Part shown: one piece after another, positions 1-12,000 of the stretch | How the letters are laid out: each line of letters starts with the position of its first letter | How positions within the stretch are numbered: the first letter of the stretch is position 1 | NCBI RefSeq assembly: GCF_037042905.1 | Contig: NC_087257.1 | Coordinates: 26,783,501 to 26,847,500, forward strand | Reading direction: 5' to 3' | Length of the DNA: 64,000 nucleotides | Source: Lytechinus pictus | Lineage: Eukaryota > Echinodermata > Echinoidea > Temnopleuroida > Toxopneustidae | Made by a program: the position numbers and the translations under genes | Notes under the pieces: generated by a model | The model's database searches: none | The model's input: only the letters and a program-made list of their open reading frames with translations | Told to the model about the DNA's origin: nothing

Positions 1-291
1 CTACCTCGGTTATATTTAGATTACTGCCCCAGGGGAATGGGTACTTAAGAGAAAACCACAAATCCCTGATAATAAAGTACATGGCCTATGGGAAAGTTGT
101 CCTTGCCCCTTGTCATAATTTACTAACCCAGTTGCCAATTTGAAATCTACATAGAATTAGTGATCTCAATTTTAAAGCAGCTATAACTTTCTTATTGCTT
201 GTCCAATTTCTTTCAAACTTTCACCATTCTGTTTAATTTTTTTTTCTTCTTCCCAACACAACATTTTATGGCCAAGGCTGGATTCCCCTTT
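1..291 (+). mobile_element. MITE family A, copy 1 (5'-truncated by window edge)
   Basis: The sequence matches the last ~290 bp of the elements at 6426-7019 (opposite strand) and 39669-40251. It ends in GGATTCCCCT followed by TTAA (292-295), the conserved terminus and target site of this family. No coding capacity is evident. A piggyBac-like non-autonomous origin is inferred from the TTAA target. Confidence 0.8.
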
Positions 292-295
292 TTAA

Positions 296-828
296 CCGAT
301 TAGTTCATTATGAAATATTCAATCTTAATAGGACAAACGAACCGAAATGTAAACATGAGAAAATTACCATCAAGCATCAGAAATATTGAGCGCATAGGGA
401 CATGCTATGTTATGTGTGATGCGCTATACAAGAATTGAGCATTATTATTATTTTTTCAACTTGTCGAAATTTCATTCGAATGAAAAATAAATCCTACAAC
501 CTTATGAAGTTTTTATTTCATCCAATACCACTAGGTCTGATTATCATTCTAAAGTATTTCATATTCATCCGAAACATTTTCGTTGAAATGTTAGATATCA
601 CCGATTTCCCCGATGTAACTTGGTATCCTTATATCATCACAGAGCTTCTATACATCGCTGATGTCTTGAAGAGCTATATTTAGCTCATCAAGGGCGGCGG
701 AAGGGTAGTGTGGTATGGCAAGGGGGAAGATGACTTCAGCATATCCACGACATAAACCATTCCCTTGATATTCTCCACTCTATTAAAGAAAAAAGTTTAA
801 TTTCTGTAGGTTTCCATGGCGAAGAAGA
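296..828. other. AT-rich spacer, no gene seen
   Basis: An open frame of 82 codons at 435-683 has no recognisable domain, splice context or compositional support. No missing GPCR exon could be recognised here. Confidence 0.5.
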
Positions 829-991
829 ATAGTGTAGTAGGTTTCACGGTACACCATGTATCTTTCTTGGGCAGATGTTGGTCCTGAAAAGGACCACCCA
901 ATCTCTTCACTGTGGAGATTGGGTGGTCCTTTTCAGGACCAACATCTGCCCAAGAAAGATACATGGTGTACCGTGAAACCTACTACACTAT
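829..991. repeat. Long perfect palindrome (77-bp arms, 9-nt loop)
   Basis: Positions 829-905 are the exact reverse complement of 915-991, separated by nine bases (906-914). Related direct repeats (AGAAAAAAGTTTA-like) lie outside both arms, near 788-800 and 992-1004. There is no target duplication and there are no transposon-like ends. It lies about 120 bp upstream of the first visible GPCR exon. It may be a recent foldback duplication by template switching, a hairpin locus, or an assembly or library artefact. Confidence 0.9.
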
Positions 992-1109
992 AGAAAAAAG
1001 TTTATTATTTGAAAAATCACAAGGGCGGTCACTCCATATTTGTTGTGATGCCGAACCTGAAGTGGAAAATCATTATCACTATTTTCTTTTGCCTATCTTT
1101 ATAAAATTA

Positions 1110-2123
1110 GGTGTTCCTGTTCACTGTGGAGCATTGCTGCCATCGCCTTCAACCGTTACGTGTGGATCTGTCACTGGCAGCGGTACAGGAAGATCTTCAA
1201 CCGCCGGACCGTGCCGATAATGATTGCTGGACTGTGGGTCATTGGGTTCCTCATCGATCTACCGAACATCTTGGGCTGGGGAACACATACATTTGATTGG
1301 AAGGTATATGGAGGTTTTCTTTCTTAACTGTGGTCATATAGAAAAAGGAGAGCATGTGATCAACGTTTTTCCATCTGACAAGTTGTCAGAACTGACTATT
1401 ATTTGGGGAATAAACATGTATTTTAGATGTGGGCGTTGCTGGCTTTCCATAGTTGAGGTTGATCAGATCAATCGCAACTCTTTGTAAGACAGGGCTCTTG
1501 TGTTACAGAAGTATAAGAATCAATCTCATCATTCTCTTTAATACTAGGTGATGTCTTGCACCGGAGGAATGTCCTTTGTCTACTCCTACGCCATTTACTT
1601 CGCCATGACGGCTTTCGCTGTTCCTCTTATGATCATCACCTTCAGCTACATCGGCATATTCCGCTTCGCTCGAAAAGCCACTCTCGCCCTCGAACGCGTC
1701 CGCAATAAGGATGGCGTCCAGAACAAGAACGGCAAAGGCAAGGGCGGACGTGCCGCCCGACCGGCTGATCTTCGCCTGGCTCGCTCAGTACTGGCCATCG
1801 TCATCATCTACCTTTTGATGTGGTCGCCGTACTCATTGACCGTGCTCATTGACCACCGTGTCGTGTACGATCGCAAACTTTATATTCTCTCATACACCCT
1901 CGCCCATACCAACAGTAGCTTCAACTGCGTCATTTATGGAGCGACTAACCAACAGTTTCGCCGCGGTTACATGCATTTCATTCGACTTCTTTTCTGTCGC
2001 GCTAAGAAGGTGGACCTGTTGGCTTCAGTTACCGGTACGGTTGGAACCGGATCGTTACGGAATAACCGCGTGCATCCCGCAGAGCAGACGTCGCCAGCGA
2101 CTCAAGAAAGCGCCGTACACTGA
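1110..2123 (+). CDS. Melatonin-receptor-like class A GPCR, 3' part (2 exons)
   Basis: Predicted seven-transmembrane receptor signalling through G proteins at the plasma membrane. Exon 1110-1303 follows a pyrimidine-rich acceptor. It encodes the end of TM3 with AFNRYVWICH (the NRY form of the DRY motif), intracellular loop 2, TM4 and the start of extracellular loop 2. The donor is at 1304. Exon 1548-2123 joins in phase 0 (DWK|VMSC) and supplies the loop-2 cysteine, TM5, a basic loop 3, TM6 with MWSPY in place of CWxP, TM7 with NSSFNCVIYG in place of NPxxY, an FRRGY helix 8, and a stop. The NRY and N-x-x-IYG motifs are typical of melatonin receptors and their invertebrate relatives. The ligand cannot be predicted. 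TM1, TM2 and most of TM3 are not visible and probably lie beyond the window edge. Confidence 0.85.
1405..1497 (-). mobile_element. MITE family B fragment in GPCR intron
   Basis: It contains the terminal segment shared with 20702-20947, 28824-29095 and 60938-61198: a GATCAGATCAATCGCAACTC-type end, then TTTGTAAGACAGGGCTC. Only one end is recognisable. Confidence 0.6.
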
Positions 2124-2287
2124 CGTTGAGAACGAAGTTGTTAGATGCGCCGAAAAACTTCTGATTCTGATATTACAGTAGCGATGTGTCCACCTGGTTG
2201 ATAATGCCATGGTCAGAGTTGATGAGATAAACGTTGTAAATATGCATAGTATGTTTTACAAGAATTTAACGACAAATGTGCATGTCG

Positions 2288-2505
2288 TAATTTCCTTCAG
2301 CAAGGAATTCATCCACAGTGTGCTGCACTCGACCCAGGTGAGGTAAATGGGTACCGGCAGGAAGTAATTCCTCAAAAAGCTATGTGCACCTGAATAGGTA
2401 GCCTAGCTTAGCCGGGTAATAATAATAGCAGGGCCCGCTGGGAGAACAGTTTTCGGAACTGAAGTGGCTACCCCAGGTAAATATATCGTTATTATTATTA
2501 TTAGA
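2288..2505 (+). mobile_element. tRNA-derived SINE, body fragment lacking the tRNA head
   Basis: It is co-linear with 42596-42830, sharing TTTCCTTCAGCAAG, GAGGTAAATGGGTACC, GGGAGAACAGTTTTCGGAAC and a (TTA)n tail. The 5' tRNA-related part is absent, consistent with 5' truncation at insertion. It lies ~165 bp past the GPCR stop and may be part of its 3' UTR. Confidence 0.8.
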
Positions 2506-2599
2506 ATTAAGACGTCATAGTGCACAATGATAGATGCGAGTGAATGCGGTCGGAGACAGATTGAAAGAATTACAAATACCAAGTGTTTTAAAAGCTCAA

Positions 2600-3185
2600 A
2601 GGGGAATAAAACCTTTGGAACAAGTAGGCTTGTGTCAAAACAGAAAAATCAAAGAAGAAGAAAAAAAGAAAGTTTGAGAAAATCAGACAAATAATGAGAG
2701 AGTTATGAGTTTTTGAATATTGCAATCACTAATTCTCTGGAGATCCTCCTATTGGCAATGCGACAAGGATGTGTGATGTCACATGTGAACAACTTTCCCT
2801 TTGCTGGACTATAAAATAACCCAAAAATTTCTCTTTTTGCTTTTTCTTATGGTGATACAAACTCTTTATCCATGATGTATTCTTTAAAAATCTGTATTAC
2901 ATGCCCTCCTATAGAAAGAATATATACTCTACTGATAGATGTGAAAAAAGAGGCAGTTTAAAGTGAAATATGTACTAAAGCAACGGGGAGAGTTGTTCAT
3001 AAGTGACATCACACATCTTTGTCGCATTGCCAATGAGAGGATCACCATAGCATTAGTGATCACGATATTCAAATGCTCATAACTTTCTCATTATTTGTCC
3101 GATTTTTCTCAAACTTTTGTTGATCTGTTTCTTTGATTTTTCTGTTTTCACACAAGTTATCTTGCTCCAAAGATTTCATTCTCCT
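2600..3185. mobile_element. MITE family D, uninterrupted copy
   Basis: It begins AGGGGAATAAAACCTTTGG and ends CATTCTCCT. The flanks are TCAA (2596-2599, a mutated TTAA) and TTAA (3186-3189). It matches 32988-34149 along its length except for a 593-bp insertion in that copy. The halves are loosely inverted, with the 'interval-spanning' phrase CTCATAACTTTCTCATTATT recurring in both orientations. It is non-coding. Confidence 0.8.
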
Positions 3186-3596
3186 TTAAAGAAAAAAAAG
3201 TAAACTTATTTCAGAGGCTATGATTTTTGACTGCCTCTAAAATTCATCTTCTCCACATTGATAAAGTAAGGCATCGGCCAATTGTATGTGCTACTAAATC
3301 TACTGTAGTAATTGCCTTGATTGATTGGGCTATACTTCCTACAACATTGTGAATTGTGACGCCCGGCAAAAATCAATTTCTTAATCAGCATTTTCAATTA
3401 TCTATCATATTGAATGACTAAGAATGTGATATTGATGTACTATCAGAGTACTTTGTTAATGTGTTCCAATGTGTCAATAAATGAAAAAAACCTCATATCC
3501 TTTAATTTGGCCTTGCCCTTTGATTACAAAGGTGATAATGTTTCAAATATCTAATTGCCATCTCCTCAATAAAGGACGTAGAGACATATAACAAAT

Positions 3597-3880
3597 TATT
3601 GTCTAGCTAGAGGTTGAATATAACAAATTATTGTCTCCAAAGCTGCTCTGCATTGTGCTTTCAGCTTTCATGATTAATTTACATTTTGTGCACACTGAAA
3701 CCGTGCACTGACTGAAAGAGAGAAAATAAATAATGACTATTGTCTAGCTAGAGGTTGAATATAAGAAATTATTTTCTACAAAGCTGCTCTGCATGTGTGC
3801 TATCAGCTTTCATGATTAATTAACATTTTGTGTACACTGAAGCAGTGCACTGACTGAAAGAGAGAAAATAAATAATGGTT
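3597..3880 (+). repeat. Tandem duplication, ~140-bp unit x2
   Basis: Two adjacent copies begin TTGTCTAGCTAGAGGTTGAA and end GAGAGAAAATAAATAATG. A third, diverged partial copy (TTTTCATGATTAATTCACAT ... GAGAATAAATAATGG) lies at about 4440-4530. Confidence 0.8.
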
Positions 3881-4676
3881 AATATAAGGTGATCTTTGGA
3901 ATTAGATTGTAAATCGGCCCTTTTTTAGCTCTGCTGTACAGTTGGCCTTTCTGACAAATTTTCTTTTAATGACGATTTTCATTCATATAATACTTGCAGT
4001 TCCTCTCATTTTCACTTACCATTGAAGAGAACTAACGTAGCTAAAAAAAAATTGTATTCAAAGGTCCACATTATTTGGAACCTTCCTATATATAAAAGAT
4101 AGCCCTTCCCTTTCCGTCTTCAAAAGGCGATTAAAATAATTTTTAATTAACAACCACAATACTTAATTCTTTTTTCTATATTTACAGGCTTTATCTTTAC
4201 TTTTACGTCTTTAGATGTTGTGTATTGTAAGAGTTTTTTGTGTAACATTTGTATTTTTTTCTTTTGGTGGCAGCACCAATAAGGCCTTCTATGCTGTCTC
4301 TTCGTTTCAAAAATGGTTTATATTTCTTGTGTATCTCTATATCAACATGTTTGTAAATGTAATTTTTCATCTATAAACAAAATAAATGCATATGAATGAA
4401 TGAGTGAATATGTGTGTATATACAATTAAATAAATAAAATCTATGCTATCTGTTTTCATGATTAATTCACATTTTTGTGCATACTGCAACAGTGCACAGA
4501 GAAAAGGAAAGAGAGAATAAATAATGGATCAATAAGGGTTGAAGTATATACTATTAATCTTCTATCAGTGAACATTTCTCTTTGAAAGCTATCTTTTGTA
4601 GTTTTTATCTGAAAAAACTTTTTTTCTTCAAAATGTTATTCTTTTTCAGTTTGACAATTAACGGCCCATATCAGTG

Positions 4677-4786
4677 CTAGATCCAGCTGGGTTGGATACA
4701 ATACATGTATATTTTTGCAAGCCGTATCATTCGTGCTTGATAGTCCACCCCTAAAACTGTTGTGTAAAATCCAGCTGGATCTAGAC
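4677..4786. repeat. Small inverted-repeat element
   Basis: CTAGATCCAGCTGG at the left is mirrored by CCAGCTGGATCTAG at the right, ~85 bp apart. It may be a tiny MITE. No clear target duplication was found. Confidence 0.5.
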
Positions 4787-6425
4787 CTGCCTAGGGTATA
4801 CACTGATAGGGCAATGGAATTTGTTTGTTCTGGTAGACAGTGTATTTAGAGAGTGGAAATCACTCAACAATTCCGAAGGGATTGTCCAAAAATTGTCAAC
4901 AGAACAATTCATCAAATCACATTTGAGGGCAATTTGATACAGTTTCAGACATTGTTGCTGAGACCTCATTCATGTGTAAAACATATTGAGGTGTGTGATA
5001 TTAAAAATATTCCTGTGATTTATATTAAAACCATGTGCCTGTATTATATGACTCTAATCTACAGGGATTTAATATCCTTGAATAGATTACATGTACATGT
5101 ATGTAGTGAGGAAATAAATAGGTCTACCGATTAAAAATACAATTACATGTTGAAAATCAGGTCAATTTTGCAATGTGTAATTGTGTATGTATCAAATAGG
5201 ATGAACAAATAAATGATAGTAAATTATAGAAGCTGACAAGTGAATAAGCAACCTGTTGTTAAGGCGACACATGATTTAAGACTTATATTGCCTCATTCTA
5301 TTTGATTCATATTTTCTAATGTGGAATTCCGACCTGATGGTTCTAATAAAAGCAGAAATATGAGAGAAAAATATCATCTATTTTGATGAAAATATAGATG
5401 GATAACATAATCATTTTGGGGGTGTGAGAGTTCAGCTTTTTTGGTTTTGATTTTAAAGTGATTGGTTAACATTGGTTTGACTTTTAAAAAATTTGAGCTA
5501 GGTCACACTTGTCACCTGTGTCTGTGATATGTTACAAAAATGAAGCCCAGAAAATATTGCGTTCGAAAATAATTATTTAGTGCTTCAAAAATTGAAATAT
5601 AAAGTGACCGGAAACACCATCTTAATTTCAGCCCATAGACTTATGTGTACTATTTAGGCGTCTATAAGACGCCTATTTACAAAATCGGGGTTTGCCTTGT
5701 AGTTTTAGCTTTTCATTCTCAATAATGGTTGTTTTCAGGGTTTATTAGTTCTAATACATGCACTTGTACACATGTTTCATCTTGGTTTGAGAATTGTTTA
5801 AATCGGCTGCTCACAAAGTTAAACAATACCTTTAAGCTTAATTTCAGCTTATTTTACCTGTCCAGTGTACAAGAAGTATGGGAGCTCTTCCAATATCACC
5901 TATTTTCAAATATGTTCAGCTTATTTTTTCTATAGCTCTTTTTATTTGTGATCACTCATACTCCTGTTTATAGAATGAAAGAGAATGATGAATAAAAAAA
6001 ATTTGTTTGTGCACTAAAGCAGTAAAGTCAAATTCATTCTTCATGCATTTTTTAAAGAAAAATATATTAAATTTATCATGAACTTGTAGACATTCCTGAT
6101 TCACACAAAATGGAGGAGCAGCTGGAATATAAACATCACAAAATGTAAACTCACGATTCATTATTCTATTATCCTTTGCTGAATCTTGCCAAACCTTCAA
6201 TAATTCTCTCAAATTTGTGCTTTTAATACCAAAACTAATGGAACATACAGTAAGGGTCTGTCTCCCCTTCAGAACAAATCTGCGGGCACTTAAAAACTTA
6301 AAAGAAACAACAAATGGTATTCAGTTTTCATACGAAAGGAATCAATATTTATTAAATATTTTCTCTAATGAATCACCTTAAAAGTAATGTTCATATCTCG
6401 ATGTAATTTCTTACATTTTCTTTAA

Positions 6426-7019
6426 AGGGGAATCCAGCCTTGGCCATAAAATGTTGTGTTGGGAAGGAGAAAAATAAATTAAACAGAATGGTGAAAGTTT
6501 GAAAGAAATCGGACAAGCAATAAGAAAGTTATAGCTGCTTTAAAATTGAGATCACTAATACTATGTAGATTTCAAATTGGCAACTGCGTAAGTAAATTAT
6601 GACAAGGGGCAAGGACAACTTTCCCATAGGCCATGTACTTTATTATCAGGGATTTGTGGTTTTCTCCTAGGTACCCATTCCCCTGGGGCAGTAATCTAAA
6701 TATAACCCAGGTAGTATATTGTTGTATGTCCTCATGAAAGAAAAATATAATTTGAAATAAAACTTTTGGGGAAAATGACATTTTAGCCATTTTATGTATT
6801 GGAGTACATGGAAGGGTAGTCCTTGCCTTACATCACTATGAAACCCATATGCGGCCAATTTGAAGTCTCCATGGGTATAGTGATTACCAATATTAACAAC
6901 TTTTAAAAATTCATAACTTTCTTGTTGTTTGTCCAGAATTGTTCAAACTTTCACCTATCAACTTGTCTGATTTTTCTTTTCCTTATAAAAACAAGTTTTT
7001 ATTTGGGTTGGATTCCCCT
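6426..7019 (-). mobile_element. MITE family A, copy 2 (complete)
   Basis: It begins AGGGGAATCCAGCC, ends GGTTGGATTCCCCT, and is flanked by TTAA at 6422-6425 and 7020-7023. Length is 594 bp. It is inverted relative to 39669-40251. The 72-codon open frame at 6572-6790 recurs in that copy but reflects sequence identity, not a gene. Confidence 0.88.
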
Positions 7020-7023
7020 TTAA

Positions 7024-8520
7024 GGATTACTGTACATTTTGAAGAGAAATTAAAACCAATTTAATAAGGATGTTTTATCTAGTTTCTGAGTCATTGATTT
7101 ATCACGAGTGAGCTGTTGCTTGCATCTGTTGTCCAAGCTATATTGTACATGAGGGATGTAATGTAAACTGGCATCAAATCCTGGAGCTACGTTTTTCAGA
7201 TGGTGACATTAAGACTTACAGAGAATTGACAAACACTACACACTTTTCTACATTATAAATTACAAGACCCTAATTTGATTATTTGTGTTCATGCTGGTTT
7301 GTTTAATTACATGTAACAGGTCTTATAATTCAGACTAGATTAATAGCAATGGATTGCCATTTCTCCAAGGAATTTGCATACAAATTTGCAAACTTTGAAT
7401 TCGGTCAGAATAAATAATTTCATATATGGGATAAGGGGCAGTTACATACATGTAGTGTTATTTTCAAATTCTTTTCAAAACTCAAGATTTTTCATTTCCA
7501 AAAACACTGAAATAATTTCTGTTACAATCGCAAGCACGCGAGCAATTAATTTTGTTTGTATTTTCAGGGGCTACTTTTCCCAACTTGCTGTTTAAATGTG
7601 CAACATGGGATAAGACTTAACATTGCAATAAATGGGGATTTTCCAGGGCTCCTTTTTTTTACTTTCAGGGCCCTTTTTTAGCATTTCAGGGGCAAAATTG
7701 CCCCCAGCCCCCATTTTTCTTCCTGGTCACAAGTTTTCTAAGGTTAATGCCAGATTTGTTTAAAGAAAACATACTATAGTAGCACTAGATTCATAGATAG
7801 CAATTTGGAGAAAAATTAAAATAAATCCATACAAAAACCTTTTTAGGGCTCTTACATGTACATGAATTCCACTCTGCAAACACCCATGTGCCTAACTGCA
7901 AAGATGAAGGTCATGGATCAATTTTGAAGTCGATATGCCAAAATGTCTTTAAGTCATCGCAAGAACAACACGGAATGGACAAATATTCAAGTATGTATAC
8001 AAATAATAAAAATATACATGAAATGCCTCCAGCGATTACCTACATGTAAATATTGTGAAAGGGATCAATAATTCATCCATTGAAAATGTTCCCCACAAAG
8101 ACATTTTTTAATAAAAATCTAAAGTATCACAAACGTGTCTCCTACCATCTCCTCTACCCATTGGTACTCTGGTGTCTGGAATGAAGTAAAATTTAGCCTC
8201 CAAAATGTGAACAATTACCCATATAATTGGCAAATTAGCCCAAATAAGTGGTAAAATAGCCCAAATGAATTACAATTGGGTTCAATAAAAAGGTAATTTG
8301 GAATGCAGTCTCTATGAGAAGTAGATAAAATAGCCCCCTGTATAGAATTTCATTTTTTTTGTTACCCATAATCCATCATAAAATATCACCTGAACCAATG
8401 TTGTTGCTAGATGGCGCTATGTATTTCCTTTACCCATGCTGATGGTGTCATTACCTCACACATTTTGGAACCTGGTTGACAGACTACAAATCATCTCTGG
8501 GCTATTGACATCGTAGAATA
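7024..8520. other. Intergenic stretch, nothing recognised
   Basis: AT-rich sequence with repeated ACATGTA words and no recognised coding or RNA gene. Confidence 0.5.
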
Positions 8521-8521
8521 T

Positions 8522-9062
8522 GTGATCTAGCGCACCATTGGCAAACTTGGTTTGTATTTTATTTTCTTCTCTGGCGTAGACTACTTGGTTGAAGTACTAT
8601 AAATTCTCAATGGTGTTACAGAAAGGAACATAGATCCGTGTTTGCTGCAGTAATGAACCCATTCTCTTCAAGGAATGTGTGATCTACTGTTTCACTAGTA
8701 GGCCCAGTTTGTATTCTGTTTTCTTCTCTGGCGTAGACTACTTGGTTGAAGACTTGAAGTACATGTACTATGAATTCTCAAGTGGGTCACAGGAAGAAAC
8801 ATAGATCCTTGTTTGCTGCAGTAATGAACCCATTCTCATCATGGAATATGTGATCTACCGTTCCATTTGTAGACCCAGTTTGTATTCTGTTTTCTTCCCG
8901 TAGCGCACATGTAGATCAGTTGGTTGAAGGACTATATATTCTCTCTGGGTCACAGGAGGGCACATCGATCCTGGCTTGCAGTGGCAATTAACCCATTCAC
9001 ATAGGGGAATATCACACCATTTGCAAACCCAGTTTGTATAGTTCATTTCTTTCTGTGGCATT
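8522..9062. repeat. Tandem repeat in the RPA3 3' region (~157-171-bp units, ~3.4 copies)
   Basis: Units start with GTGATCTA at 8522, 8679 and 8850; a diverged one starts near 9007. Shared words are CCCAGTTTGTATTCTGTTTT, TACTTGGTTGAAG and CATAGATCC(T/G)TGTTTGCTGC. The last copy runs up to the RPA3 stop codon (9065-9067), so the array should form most of that gene's 3' UTR. Confidence 0.85.
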
Positions 9063-9064
9063 GA

Positions 9065-12000
9065 TTAGTTCTCAGGGCCACCAAGTCTGTAATACTGCGG
9101 AAGCTCATGAGTGATCTTCAGAACCTCATCGTACAGCTCCATATCTGTGAGGAAAATAGAAAGGACAGACAAAGTTTCATGTAAAATCTGTAAATTCATC
9201 CAATCAAACACTTTTATATCCTTCACAGTAGGCATCTTCTGTGCTAACACTTCATTATTTGTCAGGTCTATGAGTGCATTTAAGTATAGCCATTTCCATG
9301 TGTGCAATTTTTCTATTAATTTGTTATGTAAAAGCCAGTGGAGAAAATATTTCTATGTATTATAGACTAATAAAATCAAATTGAATTGTTTTAGGACACA
9401 CACATTAATATAATCTAGTAATAAATTGGAATGGGGGGGGGGGGGGGTTACCAATATTAACCCTTTGGAGACTGAATGATTGCGTTATAACACATGTTTT
9501 CCACAGACTCCTGCCCGCATATACGCAGGCTGAGTCTCCAATGTGTTAAAGATAAGCTTTAACTAGAATATACCTACAGTGGTGCTAAAAAGTTAGTTAA
9601 ACCCACCAGAAAATGAACATATTTTAAGTGTTCAAGTTCTGACATGTTTGAGATATTTAATTGCGAAGTAAAGTGATAAAATATTACATTCGATATGGTT
9701 TGTTTCTTTGGGCTCGCCAAACATTGTAGTGTTGCTGTCTACATTCAACACTCAGCATGAAGGAGTGCATTTTCTGGTGGGGTTCACTATTCCTATGAAA
9801 AAATTGTTGATTATATCTCACCAAAATCCTTCTGTCCATGACTGATGAGGTTCAATCCTGTGATTTGTCTTGGATTAGCGCCAACTTGACCTACGACCTC
9901 TACTAAACCTTCAATAGGACGATCAAGCTGAAATCAAATTCACAAAAATATATTTCAGATATTTTTTTCATACTTTTTCATACATGTACATGAAATTGTT
10001 CAATCATATTTTCTCCATTGAAATCCACGTGGACATGCAAGACTTCAGAGTAGATTATAATTTGATCCATTCGTATCCTGCATGTATACAAAAATGTAAT
10101 TCAAAACAATTGATAAAGCTGAAAATTTTTGAAATATCCAAACAAAAATCCTCCACTTATCCAATAGATTAGATTCCTACCTATGATTTGTATAGGAACC
10201 ATCTGGTTCCAATAGGCAATGTGTAAAGAGTAGACTATCTTCACTGCTGTATGCTCATTAATTAAACTTTGTGTTAAAATAAACAAAATACTTTTCTGTA
10301 TCCTTTTCTGCTTTATTTACTAAAACCAACTTATCAGCAGGGTGAACTTCCCATTTGAGGAACATAGCTTTGAGACAACTTAGTATGTTTTTTTTTTACT
10401 TACCGGTGTTTGGAGATTGACTTGAGCATCAACTCCATCACTTAGAGTCAGGGTTAGGCTCATTCCATTGGGGTCCACCTGGATGATTGAAAAAGGTATG
10501 CCAATAATAATGAAATATTGTGACACTGATAATTCAATTCATCAATTTCAGGGTTTATTTCAAATAAACAATATTACACATGCTGCAGCTAAAAATAGGA
10601 GTGGGCTATAAATGGGTGATTTTTGGTTTTACTGTGGCAACAGTTTGTGTTCCTTTTACCTTATCTCAACATGCAATGACAATATTTTTTGTCTCAGGTC
10701 AGACATAAAGGTGTGCCGGGCCAAATCCAAAATGGCCGCCAAAACCCCCCAAAATCACATTATTTGGCAACAACTTCTTTATTTGGTGGTCTTTTTCTCT
10801 GGTTTGGCGTCTATTCATATGTTTTGGGGGGCAGGCAATTTGCTTTTCCTAAAATTAGTACTTTTAAACCATTATTTATAGAGTTAAAAGGTGATATTAC
10901 CTAAATTTACCAATTCTTAGAACCCCTTTTCAGCCAAAAAGTAGGTTTCATCGTCTTGTGGTTCTTGGATATTAGACCAGTAGCAGACCGTGACCTGGAG
11001 AAGACAAAGCATTGGAGGGGCACAGCATTGTTCATTAACAATAGAGTGCCCCTCCAATCATTGTCTCCTTCGGGTCGCGGTCTGCCACTGTATTAGACAA
11101 TACCAGCTGAACAGTAGCAAGCAGCTTCGTATAGCTGGTATACTGCTTTTATTCATATAAATTTGGTTTTACAGATATTTGCGAAATATATCTTATCAAA
11201 TAAAAGAAAATGTCATTTATCCATACAGTATACAATCAATGTACTGTATATACATGTACTACACTGCGTGTATATCCATGCATTGACCACCATGACATAT
11301 AACAAGGCATGTTTATCTAGTGTCATAGAAATGAGCTTTTAAGGTTTAGAATTAGATTGTGAATTTGATCGCTTGTCAGCTGATGTACATGTACATGATG
11401 TAACCCCATGTAACATCAATTGCACATAAACATCACATATCATATATACATATATCACATTTAAGCCATATCTTCTTAATTTTGAGGTTTTTTTTAAAAC
11501 TGGTTGTGGTGTCTAAACCTATGTTTATTGGGTCAGGTAAACACCATGGTAACGCTGATCAATAGCCGATCAGAATCAAGGATTCCATGCAAGTTACAAT
11601 TGGATGGCAAAGTTACCATAATGGTAACTTTTATGCAATGGGGCCATAATAGCTACAGGTACTGTGTAAATGTCATAATGTGGGATTGACTATAATCCAT
11701 TGTTAATGATATTTACCTCTCTCTGCCCCCTGAATTGGCATATTTGACAAAACATGTCCTCAATTTCTGAGACAAAACATATTCAAATTCTTAGACATCT
11801 AATTCTAAACCTACATGTAAGAGCTCATTTCTATGACACTATATACAGAATTTACAGATCTTGTCATGGTGGTCAATGCATGGACATACATGTATGCAGT
11901 GCAGTATGTACAGTACATTGTATACTGTATATAGCCCCTGTGGATAAATGACATTTCTTAAGATATATTTCGCAAATATCCGTAAGGCCCAAAGTACAAG

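Larger units (their letters stand above)
3190..6425. other. Intergenic stretch with small repeats
   Basis: No gene was recognised. Short open frames (4781-4969, 4853-5134, 5729-5935, 5952-6212) lack homology I can see. The repeats within it are listed separately. Confidence 0.5.

Noticed and set aside
912-1220. 102-codon frame crossing the palindrome and the GPCR exon
   Set aside because: It reads the GPCR exon in the wrong frame; the correct frame gives AFNRYVWICH after a splice acceptor.
6572-6790. 72-codon frame also present almost unchanged at 39887-40105
   Set aside because: Both lie inside copies of MITE family A; conservation reflects element identity and the frame has no domain or start context.
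9111-9365. 84-codon plus-strand frame
   Set aside because: It is the antisense shadow of RPA3 exon 4 and its intron.
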